DNA of 64,000 bases from Shewanella livingstonensis (GTDB lineage: Bacteria; Pseudomonadota; Gammaproteobacteria; Enterobacterales; Shewanellaceae): contig NZ_CP034015.1 in the NCBI RefSeq assembly GCF_003855395.1, positions 4,412,001-4,476,000 of the forward strand, in the 5' to 3' direction. A program made the position numbers and the translations under genes. Under the pieces are notes generated by a model that was not told where the DNA came from, ran no database searches, and saw nothing but the letters and a program-made list of their open reading frames with translations. Of this stretch, positions 19,470 to 28,525 are shown piece after piece (position 1 is the first letter of the stretch; every line of letters starts with the position of its first letter).

Positions 19470-20398
19470 TAGCGAGCTCCTTTTGCGGGTGAGTTTGATA
19501 CGGCATGAGTTACCTGCTCCATACCTTCAAAAAAGCCTTCTAACTTGGCCATTTCTGCTGGCACAACAGATACTTGAGCTTCAGATAGAATTTTGCCCAC
19601 TTGGCCAATAAACTGCTCTTTAAGCAACATGTTCATTGCATCATTACCGCCATTCACCGTTAAGGCTTTACAGATCATTTCCATGCCTTCGGCTTTTGCA
19701 CTGGCAACAATAGAAATTTCTTGTCCTGTTCCTAACGCCTCATTAATACGCTTTTGTTTTTGACCTTCAGATAAATTAATCGCTTCTTGACGTTCGCCTT
19801 GTGACATATTGATCATTGCTGCTTTTTCTGCATTGGCTAAAGTGATTTCAGCACGCTTTCGACGTTCAGCTTCCATTTGTTTTTCAAGGGTATGGATAAC
19901 ATTATTTGATGGTGAAATGTTCTTAATTTCATAACGTAACACTTTGATTCCCCAAGGATCGGAGGCTTTATCAATTTCGCGCACAATAGATTCATTTAAA
20001 CTGTCACGCTCAGAAAACGTTTGCGACAAGGTCAGCTTACCAATTTCAGAACGCATCGTTGTTTGGGCTAAATTAACTGCGGCACGGCGATAATTTTCAA
20101 TACCATAACTGGCAAGCTTGCCGTCCATCACTTTAAGGTAGACTAAACCGTCAACTTCTAATTGGGTGTTATCTTTTGAAATACAACTTTGCGGTGGCAC
20201 ATCAAGCACTTCTTCACGAGTGTCGTGTCGATAAGCAACGCGATCAACAAAAGGGACAAGAAAATGAAACCCTGGCTGGAGCACTGTACGAAACTTACCC
20301 AAACGCTCAATCACATGCACTTCACGCATTGGCACAATTAACATTAATTTGAATAAAATAAACATTATAAATAAAAAAACGATTGTTAACACAAACAT
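19469..20398 (-). CDS. SPFH/band-7 membrane protein (stomatin-like), first copy
   Basis: 309 aa, same architecture as its neighbour: one helix (~5-22), SPFH domain (VHVIERLGKFRTVLQPGFHFLVPFVDRVAYRHDTREEVLDVPPQSCISKD), then the coiled region with AEMAKLEGFFEG near the end. The two are clearly paralogues with diverged C-termini, so they could form a hetero-oligomer as HflK and HflC do. GGGAG precedes the ATG. NfeD-like gene lies 168 bases upstream, giving the common NfeD-SPFH order. Confidence 0.93.
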   Translation of the reverse strand: MFVLTIVFLFIMFILFKLMLIVPMREVHVIERLGKFRTVLQPGFHFLVPFVDRVAYRHDTREEVLDVPPQSCISKDNTQLEVDGLVYLKVMDGKLASYGIENYRRAAVNLAQTTMRSEIGKLTLSQTFSERDSLNESIVREIDKASDPWGIKVLRYEIKNISPSNNVIHTLEKQMEAERRKRAEITLANAEKAAMINMSQGERQEAINLSEGQKQKRINEALGTGQEISIVASAKAEGMEMICKALTVNGGNDAMNMLLKEQFIGQVGKILSEAQVSVVPAEMAKLEGFFEGMEQVTHAVSNSPAKGAR

Positions 20399-20566
20399 AT
20401 CTACTCCCTTTTAATCTGACTTTCCTAGATAACACTTAACGGCATTTACGGTACAACATTATTAATTTAATAATCTAAGACGGGTATAACGAACTAAAAT
20501 CTGTATAACTAAAACCGACTTAACAAACTAAAACCAGCCTAATAAATAACATCAATTTAGTAACAG
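20399..20566. other. Gap between nfeD-like and SPFH genes with imperfect repeats
   Basis: Holds three imperfect copies of AACTAAAAYC spaced about 18-20 bases apart (20480-20536). No gene or terminator was seen. Confidence 0.35.
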
Positions 20567-21028
20567 TTATACCGAATCAATAATAGGTTCAACAACAAAA
20601 GCAATATTATCCCGACAAATAATTCTTACTTTAGTGCCTTTTTTTATCAAGGTGCCATCACCTAAAGCGGTCCAATTCGAACCTAAACAACTAATACGAC
20701 CGGTCTTTTGACCAGGTCCGATAGCTTGCTTTACGATAGCAACTTGATTGTACAAATCAATTTCTTCATCGGTATTATCCACATGAGAATCTCCCCCAAC
20801 CAAACGTTGAGTCACATGACGAAAGCTCAGTAATAATACCATTGAGGCCATAAACCATAATGTTAGGCTTTGCACTAAACCATCAATAACACCAACAGCT
20901 AATGCCGATGCGACGATAACGCAAGCAGCACCTAATAAGATAACAATACCGCCCGGAATGATAATTTCCGAGAGCATCAATAACAGCCCAAGCACTAGCC
21001 AGACTGCAATCGGATTTGAAAGCTCCAT
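20567..21028 (-). CDS. NfeD-like membrane protein (YbbJ type)
   Basis: 153 aa from the ATG at 21028 (MELSNPIAVW), preceded by GGGGGAG; ATGs at 21040, 21055 and 21085 are possible but give a less typical N-terminus. Three hydrophobic helices (~7-80) are followed by a soluble OB-fold domain (GRISCLGSNWTALGDGTLIKKGTKVRIICRDN), the NfeD C-terminal pattern. It is the usual partner of SPFH proteins, encoded next to them as in ybbJ-qmcA, and is thought to help assemble or anchor the SPFH complex. Short NfeD of the protease-free kind. Confidence 0.88.
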   Translation of the reverse strand: MELSNPIAVWLVLGLLLMLSEIIIPGGIVILLGAACVIVASALAVGVIDGLVQSLTLWFMASMVLLLSFRHVTQRLVGGDSHVDNTDEEIDLYNQVAIVKQAIGPGQKTGRISCLGSNWTALGDGTLIKKGTKVRIICRDNIAFVVEPIIDSV

Positions 21029-21494
21029 ATTCTCCCCCATAAATGAGAATGCCATTAGATTCACTATAACAGCTTTATTTGGCATTGCGACATATTATGT
21101 CAAACTAAACCATTAACAGTGATGATAAGCAATTCATTGACTCACCATTGCAATCATTTAACTGCGTCTAACGAAGCAAGCATACTGAGTGATACCTTCT
21201 TCATGATAACGATTTATACGCTTGATATAACATAACAGTACAAACTATTGGTGACTAAGCGTAACAACACATTGACAGGTTATTACTCACTCCATGATTA
21301 TATCAACGATGAAAACACTGAAATCTTTACATTCTCAGCTGTTTTAATTGTGCTCTATCAAAATATTGAATATATTGCGCCCCATTGTGCACGGTCGGGA
21401 ATAATGGTTCACAGCCTTACGATCGTCTGAACGAAAATTTAACCTTAATCTGCCCAAATTGACCTATCTGGCCATTTAACTAACCGGAAGAAAA
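21029..21494. other. Intergenic region upstream of tsx-like gene
   Basis: About 465 bases between divergent genes. A 60-codon frame at 21248-21430 has no ribosome site or recognisable content, so I do not call it. A weak CRP-like half-site (TTGTGCTCTATCAAA, near 21348) is the only regulatory hint. Confidence 0.3.
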
Positions 21495-22247
21495 ATGAAA
21501 AATATCTGCCTTTTAGCCACCCTTGTTCTATCACAGAATGTTTTTGCTGATGATTTAATTCAATGGTGGGATGTTAATGCAACTGTCTTGCACGGCGAAA
21601 ACTATGACTTAGCACCATCAGAAAGACAAACGACCATCACCCTAGAAACGGCTGGTGGTTGGAAGTATGGCGATTGGTTTGTGTTTCAAGATTTTATTCA
21701 TTTTAATGGTCACAATAACGGTGTCGATAGCACAACTTATGGTGAGATTTCGCCTCGTTTTAGTGCGAGTAAAATACTCGGCCAACCTGTTAGCTTTGGC
21801 GCGATAAAAGATGTCTCTTTAGCATTAACTTACGAAGAAGGTGAAGGCCCAGTTAACAGCATGCTTTATGGTATCGGCTTAGACTTTGATGTGCCTTTTT
21901 TTAGCTACTTACAACTAAATACTTACAGTCGTGATGCAATAAGCAGTGGTAACATCAGCGATGGTTGGCAGTTCACTCCGGTGTTTAGAATCGACATGCC
22001 TATCGGTAATGCCAATATCATTATTGATGGTTTTATTGATTGGGTATTTTCTGCAGACAATAATGGCTATGACGAAAACCTACATATTAATCCACAAATA
22101 AAATACGACCTGGGTAAAACATTGTTTGGCGACCACAAGCAAAACAAGCTGTTAGTCGGTTTTGAATATGATTACTGGCAGAGTAAATATGGGGTTGCTG
22201 GTATCGACCAAAATACTTACTCAATCATTGCGCAGTATCATTTCTAA
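21495..22247 (+). CDS. tsx: Nucleoside-specific outer-membrane channel, Tsx family
   Basis: 250 aa. Signal peptide ends at NVFA (~residue 18), then DDLIQWWDVNATVLHG and alternating beta-strand sequence to a C-terminal aromatic residue (AQYHF), the outer-membrane barrel sorting signal. Family features include EISPRFSASKI, FGAIKDVSLALTYEEG and LLVGFEYDYWQSKYG. It should let nucleosides cross the outer membrane. Converges on uridine phosphorylase, which supports a nucleoside-use role. GGAAG is the ribosome site. OmpK is the other family member type; the two cannot be separated by eye. Confidence 0.85.
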   Translation: MKNICLLATLVLSQNVFADDLIQWWDVNATVLHGENYDLAPSERQTTITLETAGGWKYGDWFVFQDFIHFNGHNNGVDSTTYGEISPRFSASKILGQPVSFGAIKDVSLALTYEEGEGPVNSMLYGIGLDFDVPFFSYLQLNTYSRDAISSGNISDGWQFTPVFRIDMPIGNANIIIDGFIDWVFSADNNGYDENLHINPQIKYDLGKTLFGDHKQNKLLVGFEYDYWQSKYGVAGIDQNTYSIIAQYHF

Positions 22248-22280
22248 TCAGCACGACAATTGATTAAAAATAACGAACAA

Positions 22281-22306
22281 AAAAGGTGCCTAGGCACCTT
22301 TTTTCG
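22281..22306. terminator. Terminator between tsx-like gene and udp
   Basis: AAAAAAGGTGCC TAGGCACCTTTTTT: a hairpin with T and A runs on both sides, serving both convergent genes. Confidence 0.88.
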
Positions 22307-22377
22307 TTTGTTATTTTTTTAACGCTAGCTGTTTTAACACAATAGCTGGTTATAACACCGTGGTTAAAAGCGTTAAC

Positions 22378-23136
22378 TTACGCTAGCAATTTTTTCGCTG
22401 CTGCAACAACAATAGAAACAGCACTGACTTCAGTTTTCTTCATTGTTGCTTCATCAGGGATCTCTTGCTGTGTGCGGTTTACAATAACACCCGCAACACA
22501 CGCTGCGCGCCAACCTTGAGTTGCACACATTGTAAATAGCGTCGCTGATTCCATTTCGTAGTTCAGCACACCCATTGACTGCCACTCTTTCATAGAGCCA
22601 ACATAACGCTGAGTAATGCGACCAGAAACAGTATCGTAACGCTCTTGACCTGGATAAAAGGTGTCAGAAGATGCAGTAATACCAATGTGTGGCTCTAGAC
22701 CAGCGTCACGACATGCTGCAACCATAGCAGTAGTACATTCAAAGTCTGCTGCTGCTGGGAACTCAAGCGGTGCAAAGTGTAAGCTTGCGCCATCTAAACG
22801 TACAGAAGCTTGAGTCACAATCACATCACCCACGTTTACGTGCGGCTGAATTGCGCCTGTGGTGCCAACGCGTAAGAAAGTTCTCACACCTAATTGTGCT
22901 AATTCTTCAACTGCGATAGATGTTGATGGTCCACCGATACCCGTTGAACAAACAACGACAGCCTTACCATCGATATAAGCTAAATAGCTGGTATATTCAC
23001 GATGGCTCGCTAAGAACGTTGCGTTGTCCATTAGCTCAGCAATACGCTTAACACGCTCTGGATCACCAGGAACGATTGCTAAGGTAGCGCCATCTAACAT
23101 TTTTTTAGTTAATCCTAAGTGAAATACATCGGACAT
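22378..23136 (-). CDS. udp: Uridine phosphorylase Udp
   Basis: 252 aa, standard length. [71 protein letters not shown] and [13 protein letters not shown] are hallmark blocks of nucleoside phosphorylase-I/Udp. It cleaves uridine with phosphate to uracil and ribose-1-phosphate in the cytosol. AAGGGG precedes the ATG. The leader carries the inverted repeats described at 23186-23385. Works with the neighbouring Tsx-type channel. Confidence 0.97.
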   Translation of the reverse strand: MSDVFHLGLTKKMLDGATLAIVPGDPERVKRIAELMDNATFLASHREYTSYLAYIDGKAVVVCSTGIGGPSTSIAVEELAQLGVRTFLRVGTTGAIQPHVNVGDVIVTQASVRLDGASLHFAPLEFPAAADFECTTAMVAACRDAGLEPHIGITASSDTFYPGQERYDTVSGRITQRYVGSMKEWQSMGVLNYEMESATLFTMCATQGWRAACVAGVIVNRTQQEIPDEATMKKTEVSAVSIVVAAAKKLLA

Positions 23137-23599
23137 TGTGAAAACCCCTTTCAGTTTTGAATATTAAATTCTTATAACCCAGACTTTAACCTAGTCTTTA
23201 GGGGGATAAGGTTAACTTGATCACATATAAATTCATAATAGTTAATATTCTTTCGTTAAATTATTACTAATATATGTCCAAATCCCGCCAAATATATAGG
23301 CTTTAGCATAGTTTAAGGTCGATAAAAACAACAAATAATTTATCTTACCCAACAATCATTAATGTGATTAACATCAAGTTAACCTCATAAAAATGGTTCT
23401 AGGCTGAAGGTAAGCCTAAGCACAGAGCATAAAGGTAACAAGTTTTCGATTCAATACCTCTCATTTTTTCAAGATGAAGTGACGCAGAAGTAGGACGTAC
23501 TCCTACAGCAGTGGCATGACGTAAATGCAAATTGAAATAATGCGATAATCTGTTCTATATGAGGTCTATATCCTCTAGCTAACTTACAAGGAGTAACTT
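23137..23599. other. Intergenic region between udp and ydcH-like gene
   Basis: No gene. Besides the inverted repeats above, it holds TAGGCT-GAAGGTA-AGCCTA near 23400 and GTAGGA-CGTAC-TCCTAC at 23490-23506, both short hairpins without T tracts. Confidence 0.35.
23186..23385. promoter_or_regulatory. Inverted repeats upstream of udp, possible ArcA sites
   Basis: AGGTTAACTTGAT (23209-23221) and its exact reverse complement ATCAAGTTAACCT (23373-23385) lie 151 bases apart. TTAACCT (23186-23192) also pairs with AGGTTAA (23209-23215). On the minus strand the distal site reads GTTAAC-TTGAT-GTTAAT, two GTTAA units 11 bp apart, like an ArcA box; it also joins a TGTGA half-site. Function is not shown. 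Confidence 0.4.
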
Positions 23600-23821
23600 A
23601 TGTTTCCAGAGTACCGAGATTTGATTACTAAACTTAAAACAACTGATAATCACTTTATAAAAAAATTTAATGACCATAATCAACTCGATGAGCAAATTAC
23701 TGAGCTTGAAAAACACAGTAGCAGTGATACAACGCCTGAGTTAAAGCTAATGAAAACCAATAGATTACATCTTAAAGAGCAAATATTTGAGATTTTAAAA
23801 AGCCATCAACAAGACACCTAA
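23600..23821 (+). CDS. YdcH family (DUF465) small protein
   Basis: 73 aa, all helical: MFPEYRDLITKLKTTDNHFIKKFNDHNQLDEQITELEKHS matches the YdcH/DUF465 pattern (FPEY..I..LK..d.hF...f..yn.Ld..I..lE). AAGGAGTAA is a strong ribosome site. Widespread short coiled-coil protein of unknown function. It is monocistronic and followed by a terminator. Confidence 0.85.
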   Translation: MFPEYRDLITKLKTTDNHFIKKFNDHNQLDEQITELEKHSSSDTTPELKLMKTNRLHLKEQIFEILKSHQQDT

Positions 23822-23839
23822 TGTTAGGCTAATATAAAA

Positions 23840-23865
23840 AGAAAGGACGCTTGCGCGTCCTTTGA
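23840..23865. terminator. Terminator between ydcH-like gene and decarboxylase
   Basis: AAAGGACGC-TTGC-GCGTCCTTT hairpin with flanking A and T, placed between convergent genes. Confidence 0.85.
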
Positions 23866-23902
23866 GTTTGTAAATAATTACAGCGTAAAACTAAACCGTC
23901 AA

Positions 23903-25078
23903 TTAAAGGTAATAATCTTTAAGTGGTGGAAAACCGTTAAAGCATACTGCTGAGTATGTGGTGGTATAAGCACCGGCTGTTAGCCAATACATACGATCAC
24001 CAATAGCAAGATCAACCGGTAAACCATAACTGTAATGCTCATACATAATATCAGCACTGTCACACGTTGGGCCAGCAATAACACACTTATCGAGCTCACC
24101 TCTGCGGTCAGTGTAAATAGGGAATTTAATCGCTTCATCCATGGTTTCAATTAAACCAGAGAATTTACCCACATCAGTAAATACCCAGCGCTCTAAAGCG
24201 GTGTGTGACTTACGTGAAATCAATACCACTTCTGATACTAGTACACCAGCATTTGAAAGTAATGAACGACCAGGTTCTAGAATAATTTCAGGCATTTCAT
24301 CACCAAAATCTTCTTCTAGGAAATGCTTAATCTGTTGCGCATAAACCCCTAGTTCATTCGTTTTATCCATATAGTTGGCAGGAAAACCGCCACCTAGATT
24401 GATCATCTTCAGCACGATACCGTGTTCTTCTTTCAAACGGTCGTAGATGCTTTTCACTTTACCAATTGCAGAATCCCACGCACCGATATCACGCTGCTGT
24501 GAACCTACATGGAAAGAAATACCATGTGGTTGTAAGCCTAGCTCTTTTGCCAAGACTAATAAGTCGTATGCCATTTCATTTTGGCAACCAAACTTACGTG
24601 ACAAAGGCCAGTCAGCGGTATGTGTACCTTCGGTTAAAATACGCAAGTACACTTTTGAACCTGGGGCTTCTTCAGCAATCATGCGTAAATCGGCTTCAGA
24701 ATCTGAAGCGAACATACGTACGCCCTGCTCAAAGAAAGATCGAACATCAACGCGTTTCTTAATGGTGTTACCGTAGCTAACACGGTCTGTAGAAACGCCT
24801 ATCGACGTGACCATTTCAAGCTCGTAAATAGATGCGATATCAAAGTTCGAACCTTTATCTCGCAACAAGGTTAAAATCTCTTTGGCCGGATTTGCCTTAA
24901 CTGCATAATAAATATTTGCGAAAGGAAAATTGTTAACCATATCATCGTATTGTTTCGCAACGATTTGGGTGTCAATAACGACAAATGGCGTTGGCTTATC
25001 TTTAGCAAATGCCTTAATGCGGTCAAACGTGTCCTTGTCATAATAATCTGCAACATCAATCGATTGAAATTGGCTCAT
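23903..25078 (-). CDS. Type III PLP-dependent decarboxylase (ornithine/lysine decarboxylase family)
   Basis: 391 aa from ATG 25078, which follows AGGAGG; an in-frame ATG at 25138 lacks a ribosome site. Alanine-racemase-fold decarboxylase: ANIYYAVKANPAKEI holds the PLP lysine, SFHVGSQQ, NLGGGFPANY, EPGRSLLSNAG and the catalytic CDSADIMYEHY near the C-terminus. The best reading is an ornithine or lysine decarboxylase for polyamine (putrescine/cadaverine) synthesis, cytosolic, dimeric. Substrate specificity cannot be told by eye. No antiporter gene is adjacent, which argues against an acid-resistance pair. Confidence 0.9.
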   Translation of the reverse strand: MSQFQSIDVADYYDKDTFDRIKAFAKDKPTPFVVIDTQIVAKQYDDMVNNFPFANIYYAVKANPAKEILTLLRDKGSNFDIASIYELEMVTSIGVSTDRVSYGNTIKKRVDVRSFFEQGVRMFASDSEADLRMIAEEAPGSKVYLRILTEGTHTADWPLSRKFGCQNEMAYDLLVLAKELGLQPHGISFHVGSQQRDIGAWDSAIGKVKSIYDRLKEEHGIVLKMINLGGGFPANYMDKTNELGVYAQQIKHFLEEDFGDEMPEIILEPGRSLLSNAGVLVSEVVLISRKSHTALERWVFTDVGKFSGLIETMDEAIKFPIYTDRRGELDKCVIAGPTCDSADIMYEHYSYGLPVDLAIGDRMYWLTAGAYTTTYSAVCFNGFPPLKDYYL

Positions 25079-25436
25079 TAGGCCAGTGCCTCCTGTTAGT
25101 TGGGCAATAAGAGTGTCATTACGGATTTGTAAAAACATGCGCAGTAAACGATATTTTTAATCAATACGCAACGAGTTTTTATGCAAAAAGTATAATTTTT
25201 TATTCTTTATTAAATATCAATAACACGCTTCATATCACTCACTGAATAACCCGCCTTATTGATTCGTTTCTGCGCCTAGAAAGTATAGACATTAGCGAGG
25301 AAAATGCACAATAAGTTGATGAAAATATTTTCACCAAAATGGCAATTTACTGTGGGCTATGATTTAGCCTTGAGAGTGAAAAATTGTTATCATCCAAGTC
25401 GATAACAACATAATACGCTTCAATAAGGAACATAAA
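25079..25436. other. Intergenic region between divergent decarboxylase and mscS
   Basis: About 360 bases, AT rich, no gene and no clear hairpin. AAGGAAC at its right end is the ribosome site of the MscS gene. Confidence 0.35.
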
Positions 25437-26270
25437 ATGAACGAACCCAGTTTAGATCAAGAGCTACAACAACTGCAAAATGTTTATAGCGTCATTACTG
25501 AGTTTGTTATTGAGTACAGCTTTCAAATTGCTGGGGCAATTATTATTTTTTTATTAGGACTTTGGCTAGCAAGCAAAACAGCTAATGTTGTCGCCGTTCA
25601 GCTCCAAAAGCATAACATTGATATCACCCTAAGTAACTTTGCCTCCAATCTAGTCAGAATCATCATTATTGTGATGGTTACGATAATCTGTTTGGGTAAA
25701 TTGGGAATTAGCGTCACACCTATGGTCGCGGCAATCGGCGCAGCCTCTCTCGGTGCCGGCTTGGCATTGCAAGGCATGCTGGCTAATTATGCTGCTGGTA
25801 TTACCATTATTGTCACTCGTCCTTTTATAGTAGGAAACACCATTGAAATTAAAGATGTCAGCGGTGTAGTCGACACCATTAAATTGGGGCAAACCATTTT
25901 GATCAATGAAGAAGGCGAGCAGATCAGCATCCCGAACAAACATATTGTCGGCGAGATTTTACATAATTCATTCGCTTATAAGTTGGTTGAGAATAAATTT
26001 AACATCGATTATCAAGCGGATGCCGATCATGTTATCCAATTAATTAATGATGTACTTGCTGCTGCCCCTGCTATTTATCAGGATAAGAAACCGTTAGTGG
26101 GTATCAATGGATTTAATGCCATCGGCATTGAAGTCGGCGTGCGTTATTGGGTACCAACAACACGCTATTTCGAAGAAAAGTACCACACTAATTTAGCCAT
26201 TATCAAAGCACTGAACCAAGCAAAAATACAGATACCTTGCCCAGTTAAAGAAATTCATTTACAGCGCTAG
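25437..26270 (+). CDS. mscS: Small-conductance mechanosensitive channel MscS
   Basis: 277 aa, MscS length. Three N-terminal helices, the third pore-lining one being AIGAASLGAGLALQGMLANYAAGITIIVTRPF with the Ala/Gly packing pattern of MscS TM3, then the beta domain (VGNTIEIKDVSGVVDTIKLGQT, ISIPNKHIVGE) and the alpha-beta C-terminal domain. It releases solutes from the cytoplasm after hypo-osmotic shock. Ribosome site AAGGAAC. A perfect AT palindrome follows the stop. Confidence 0.95.
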   Translation: MNEPSLDQELQQLQNVYSVITEFVIEYSFQIAGAIIIFLLGLWLASKTANVVAVQLQKHNIDITLSNFASNLVRIIIIVMVTIICLGKLGISVTPMVAAIGAASLGAGLALQGMLANYAAGITIIVTRPFIVGNTIEIKDVSGVVDTIKLGQTILINEEGEQISIPNKHIVGEILHNSFAYKLVENKFNIDYQADADHVIQLINDVLAAAPAIYQDKKPLVGINGFNAIGIEVGVRYWVPTTRYFEEKYHTNLAIIKALNQAKIQIPCPVKEIHLQR

Positions 26271-26278
26271 TACTCGAA

Positions 26279-26308
26279 TTAAATCTAAATATTAATATTT
26301 AGATTTAA
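26279..26308. repeat. 30-bp perfect AT palindrome after mscS
   Basis: TTAAATCTAAATATT joined directly to AATATTTAGATTTAA, eight bases after the mscS stop. There is no loop and no T run, so it is not a standard terminator; it could be a cruciform or a transcript-end stabiliser. Confidence 0.7.
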
Positions 26309-26482
26309 AAGATTAGCATTTACAGCATTAACATTTAGAGCCCTGGAGTTGAGATAGTGAATATTCAGAGCACTAACGATTTAGATCATCATCACGCTGG
26401 CTAACAGGGTAATCAGCGCATAATACTCCACACCTAACTCGTTGCTTCACACAAATGACACCACCACAAAAGGGCTATACAA

Positions 26483-26521
26483 AAGCGCAGTTATTCTCTA
26501 AATTTGAGTGACTGCGCTTTG
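26483..26521 (-). terminator. Terminator of the nucleoside hydrolase gene
   Basis: On the minus strand AAAGCGCAGT and ACTGCGCTTTT form a stem around a ~17-nt loop, ~20 bases after the hydrolase stop, followed by T. Confidence 0.7.
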
Positions 26522-26541
26522 ACTTTACACCGCTAATTAAA

Positions 26542-27516
26542 TTATTTCAAACGGGCAGCATAATCGATAATACTGCTGCGATAAAGCTCCAATAACTCGG
26601 TATTTTTCACAGCGACACCTACCTTTTGTGGTGTTTTATCCATCCATTCATCATGCAAATACACACGGCTATCAAATTTCTGAATAGTCATCCCTTCAGC
26701 AACACCATCGGTTACAACCCGTATTGGACCTTCTCTAAGGGTAAAAAGCTGTGGATTAATGACATAGGCAATCGCCGATGGGTCATGTACATGACAAGCC
26801 TCTAGGCCCACTTTCTCACTATAAAATCTCAAGTAGAAACGGCTTACATTCCAAATAAACTGGCCGACTTCGCCAGCATCATCACACAATTGATCAAGAT
26901 ACTCGCGGGTAAAAAAGCTTTGCTCAGTCACATCTAACCCTATCACCACCACCGGCCATGAGGCAGTCAACACCATATCGGCAGCATGAGGATCATCATG
27001 AACATTCGCTTCGGCAAATGGGGTTACATTACCGTAATGATTATTCTCACCAAAGGCACCGCCCATAATGACCACTTGTTTAACTAAATCAACAATTGTA
27101 GGGTCAGCCTGCAGTGCTAATGCAAGGTTAGTTAACGGACCGATAGCCACTAAGGTAATTTCACCTGGTTCAGCCTTTACAGCGTCAATGATGTATTGAT
27201 ACGCAGGCCGCGGATCGGCTTGACCCTCTACTTCAGCTGGGACGATAACGTCACCAAAACCACCTTCACCGTGAACAACGACAGTAGGACCAACTGGAGG
27301 ACGCACGATAGGCTGACTCGCACCAGTGACAATATCGGCTTGCAACTGAAATTTTTGTTTTAAATAAAGCGCGTTACGGGTCGCATTTTCAATGGTCACA
27401 TTGCCATAAATAGTCGTAATTGCCTTAAGTTCAATATCGGGGTGTGCTTCGGCAAACAGAATAGCAAATACATCATCAATACCGGGATCTGTGTCTAATA
27501 TTATTTTAGTTTTCAT
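26542..27516 (-). CDS. Nucleoside hydrolase (IunH/Rih family)
   Basis: 324 aa from ATG 27516; a GTG at 27525 is an alternative. The signature MKTKIILDTDPGIDDVFAIL holds the calcium-binding DTDPGxDD. Other family blocks: AIGPLTNLALAL, VVIMGGAFGENNHYGNVTPFAEANVHDDPHAA, and HVHDPSAIAY with the catalytic His and last Asp. It splits ribonucleosides into base and ribose by hydrolysis. Substrate range (pyrimidine RihA/B or broad) cannot be told. The Tsx and Udp genes nearby give a nucleoside-use context, though not an operon. Confidence 0.93.
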   Translation of the reverse strand: MKTKIILDTDPGIDDVFAILFAEAHPDIELKAITTIYGNVTIENATRNALYLKQKFQLQADIVTGASQPIVRPPVGPTVVVHGEGGFGDVIVPAEVEGQADPRPAYQYIIDAVKAEPGEITLVAIGPLTNLALALQADPTIVDLVKQVVIMGGAFGENNHYGNVTPFAEANVHDDPHAADMVLTASWPVVVIGLDVTEQSFFTREYLDQLCDDAGEVGQFIWNVSRFYLRFYSEKVGLEACHVHDPSAIAYVINPQLFTLREGPIRVVTDGVAEGMTIQKFDSRVYLHDEWMDKTPQKVGVAVKNTELLELYRSSIIDYAARLK

Positions 27517-28022
27517 GGGGATCACTGTCCTACTTTTATTAAGTGAATCGATACACTATAAGGTTTTACTAAATATCCTGCGATGAGACTCACAGACCTT
27601 TCAATGCATACCAACAAGATATTCGAAGATGATTAACGACTGCGACAAACGAACTGTTATAGGGTCCTGAGAGTCATTAAAGCTCTTGGCACTATACAAA
27701 AATAGTGCATGAAGAAGTGTGATTGCTCGTCAAACTTTTATCTGTAAATGAACATAATGGTTCACTTACACGTGTGCAACTAACTATGACAAATGCATCA
27801 GCGATAACATCACTTTACTAAACGCCTACAGATATTCATTTCAGGCGTAGATGAGTAAATCCACTCAACAGCTTAGTTTTGCCATCAATACATTCATTAA
27901 CTTAATCTGGCTCAATAAGTTAGTTTTTAGCTGCAATGCAGTGCACTTTTGACTCAGTCATTAATGTAACCTCTTAATCCGAGTTGAGGTTAATTTACAA
28001 CACATCAAAAAGTAAAGCTTAC
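27517..28022. other. Long intergenic region before the membrane/HTH pair
   Basis: About 500 bases without a gene. At 27967-27992 TAACCTC and GAGGTTA form a 7-bp inverted repeat; its minus strand (TAACCTCAACTCGGATTA) resembles the arms of the repeat at 31153-31212. Nothing else seen. Confidence 0.45.
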
Positions 28023-28050
28023 TTGACAGCCACGAATATATTGCTATAGC
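28023..28050 (+). promoter_or_regulatory. Sigma-70 promoter of the membrane/HTH pair
   Basis: TTGACA (28023-28028), 16-base spacer, TATAGC (28045-28050). It ends 11 bases before the palindromic operator. Confidence 0.6.
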
Positions 28051-28060
28051 TTAAAGTCAA

Positions 28061-28087
28061 GCTTAGTTGACATAATGACAACTAAGC
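28061..28087. promoter_or_regulatory. Palindromic operator
   Basis: GCTTAGTTG (28061-28069) and CAACTAAGC (28079-28087) are a perfect 9-bp inverted repeat around 9 bases, at the expected transcription start of the downstream pair. GCTTACTTGACA across the -35 is a related half-site. Likely bound by the HTH protein encoded at 28522. Confidence 0.65.
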
Positions 28088-28108
28088 ACGACCAAAGGAA
28101 TGTTGATA

Positions 28109-28525
28109 ATGTTGCCACTAACACACAATAAAGACTGGAAAAATACCAACAAACATAATACAACTCGTTTAGCTACATGGACCCTAGCGTGGGTGTTAAG
28201 TATGGCCGTCGCTAACTTTGGACCACAATTTATTTGGCAACAAGATTTAATCACCATAATGGCCATAGGCACTAATTTCATGATGGGTATTGGGATGATT
28301 TTAGCCAATAGACGCCAACTACTAGGCTTAGATGAATTGCAGCAAAAGATTCAATTAAATGCGATGGGCCTCAGTCTGGGGGTGGGGCTAATTGTTGGCT
28401 TGAGCTACTCAAATTTAGACTCGACAAACTTAATAGCAGGTCACGCTGAAATTTCTCATTTGGTGATCATTATGGGGCTAACCTATTTAGTCGGTATTAT
28501 TCTAGGCCATAGGAAGTATCAATGA
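28109..28525 (+). CDS. Small four-helix membrane protein of unknown function
   Basis: 138 aa from ATG 28109, nine bases after AAAGGA; ATG 28100 touches the ribosome site and is less likely. Four hydrophobic helices (~23-38, 46-62, 86-104, 118-135) with a charged loop (RRQLLGLDELQQKIQL). The stop overlaps the start of the HTH gene by four bases (ATGA), so the two are translationally coupled. Similar pairs of a small membrane protein with a Cro/CI-type HTH occur in other gammaproteobacteria, but no function is established that I can name. Confidence 0.75.
   Translation: MLPLTHNKDWKNTNKHNTTRLATWTLAWVLSMAVANFGPQFIWQQDLITIMAIGTNFMMGIGMILANRRQLLGLDELQQKIQLNAMGLSLGVGLIVGLSYSNLDSTNLIAGHAEISHLVIIMGLTYLVGIILGHRKYQ

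Noticed and set aside
20399-20566. AACTAAAAYC triplets as a CRISPR-like or regulatory array
   Set aside because: Too few and too imperfect copies, no constant spacer length.
21248-21430. 60-codon open frame upstream of the Tsx-like gene
   Set aside because: No ribosome site, no similarity I can see, and typical of chance frames in this AT-rich gap.
23490-23506. GTAGGA-CGTAC-TCCTAC as a promoter operator
   Set aside because: Only 6-bp arms and no link to a start; reported only as a hairpin.
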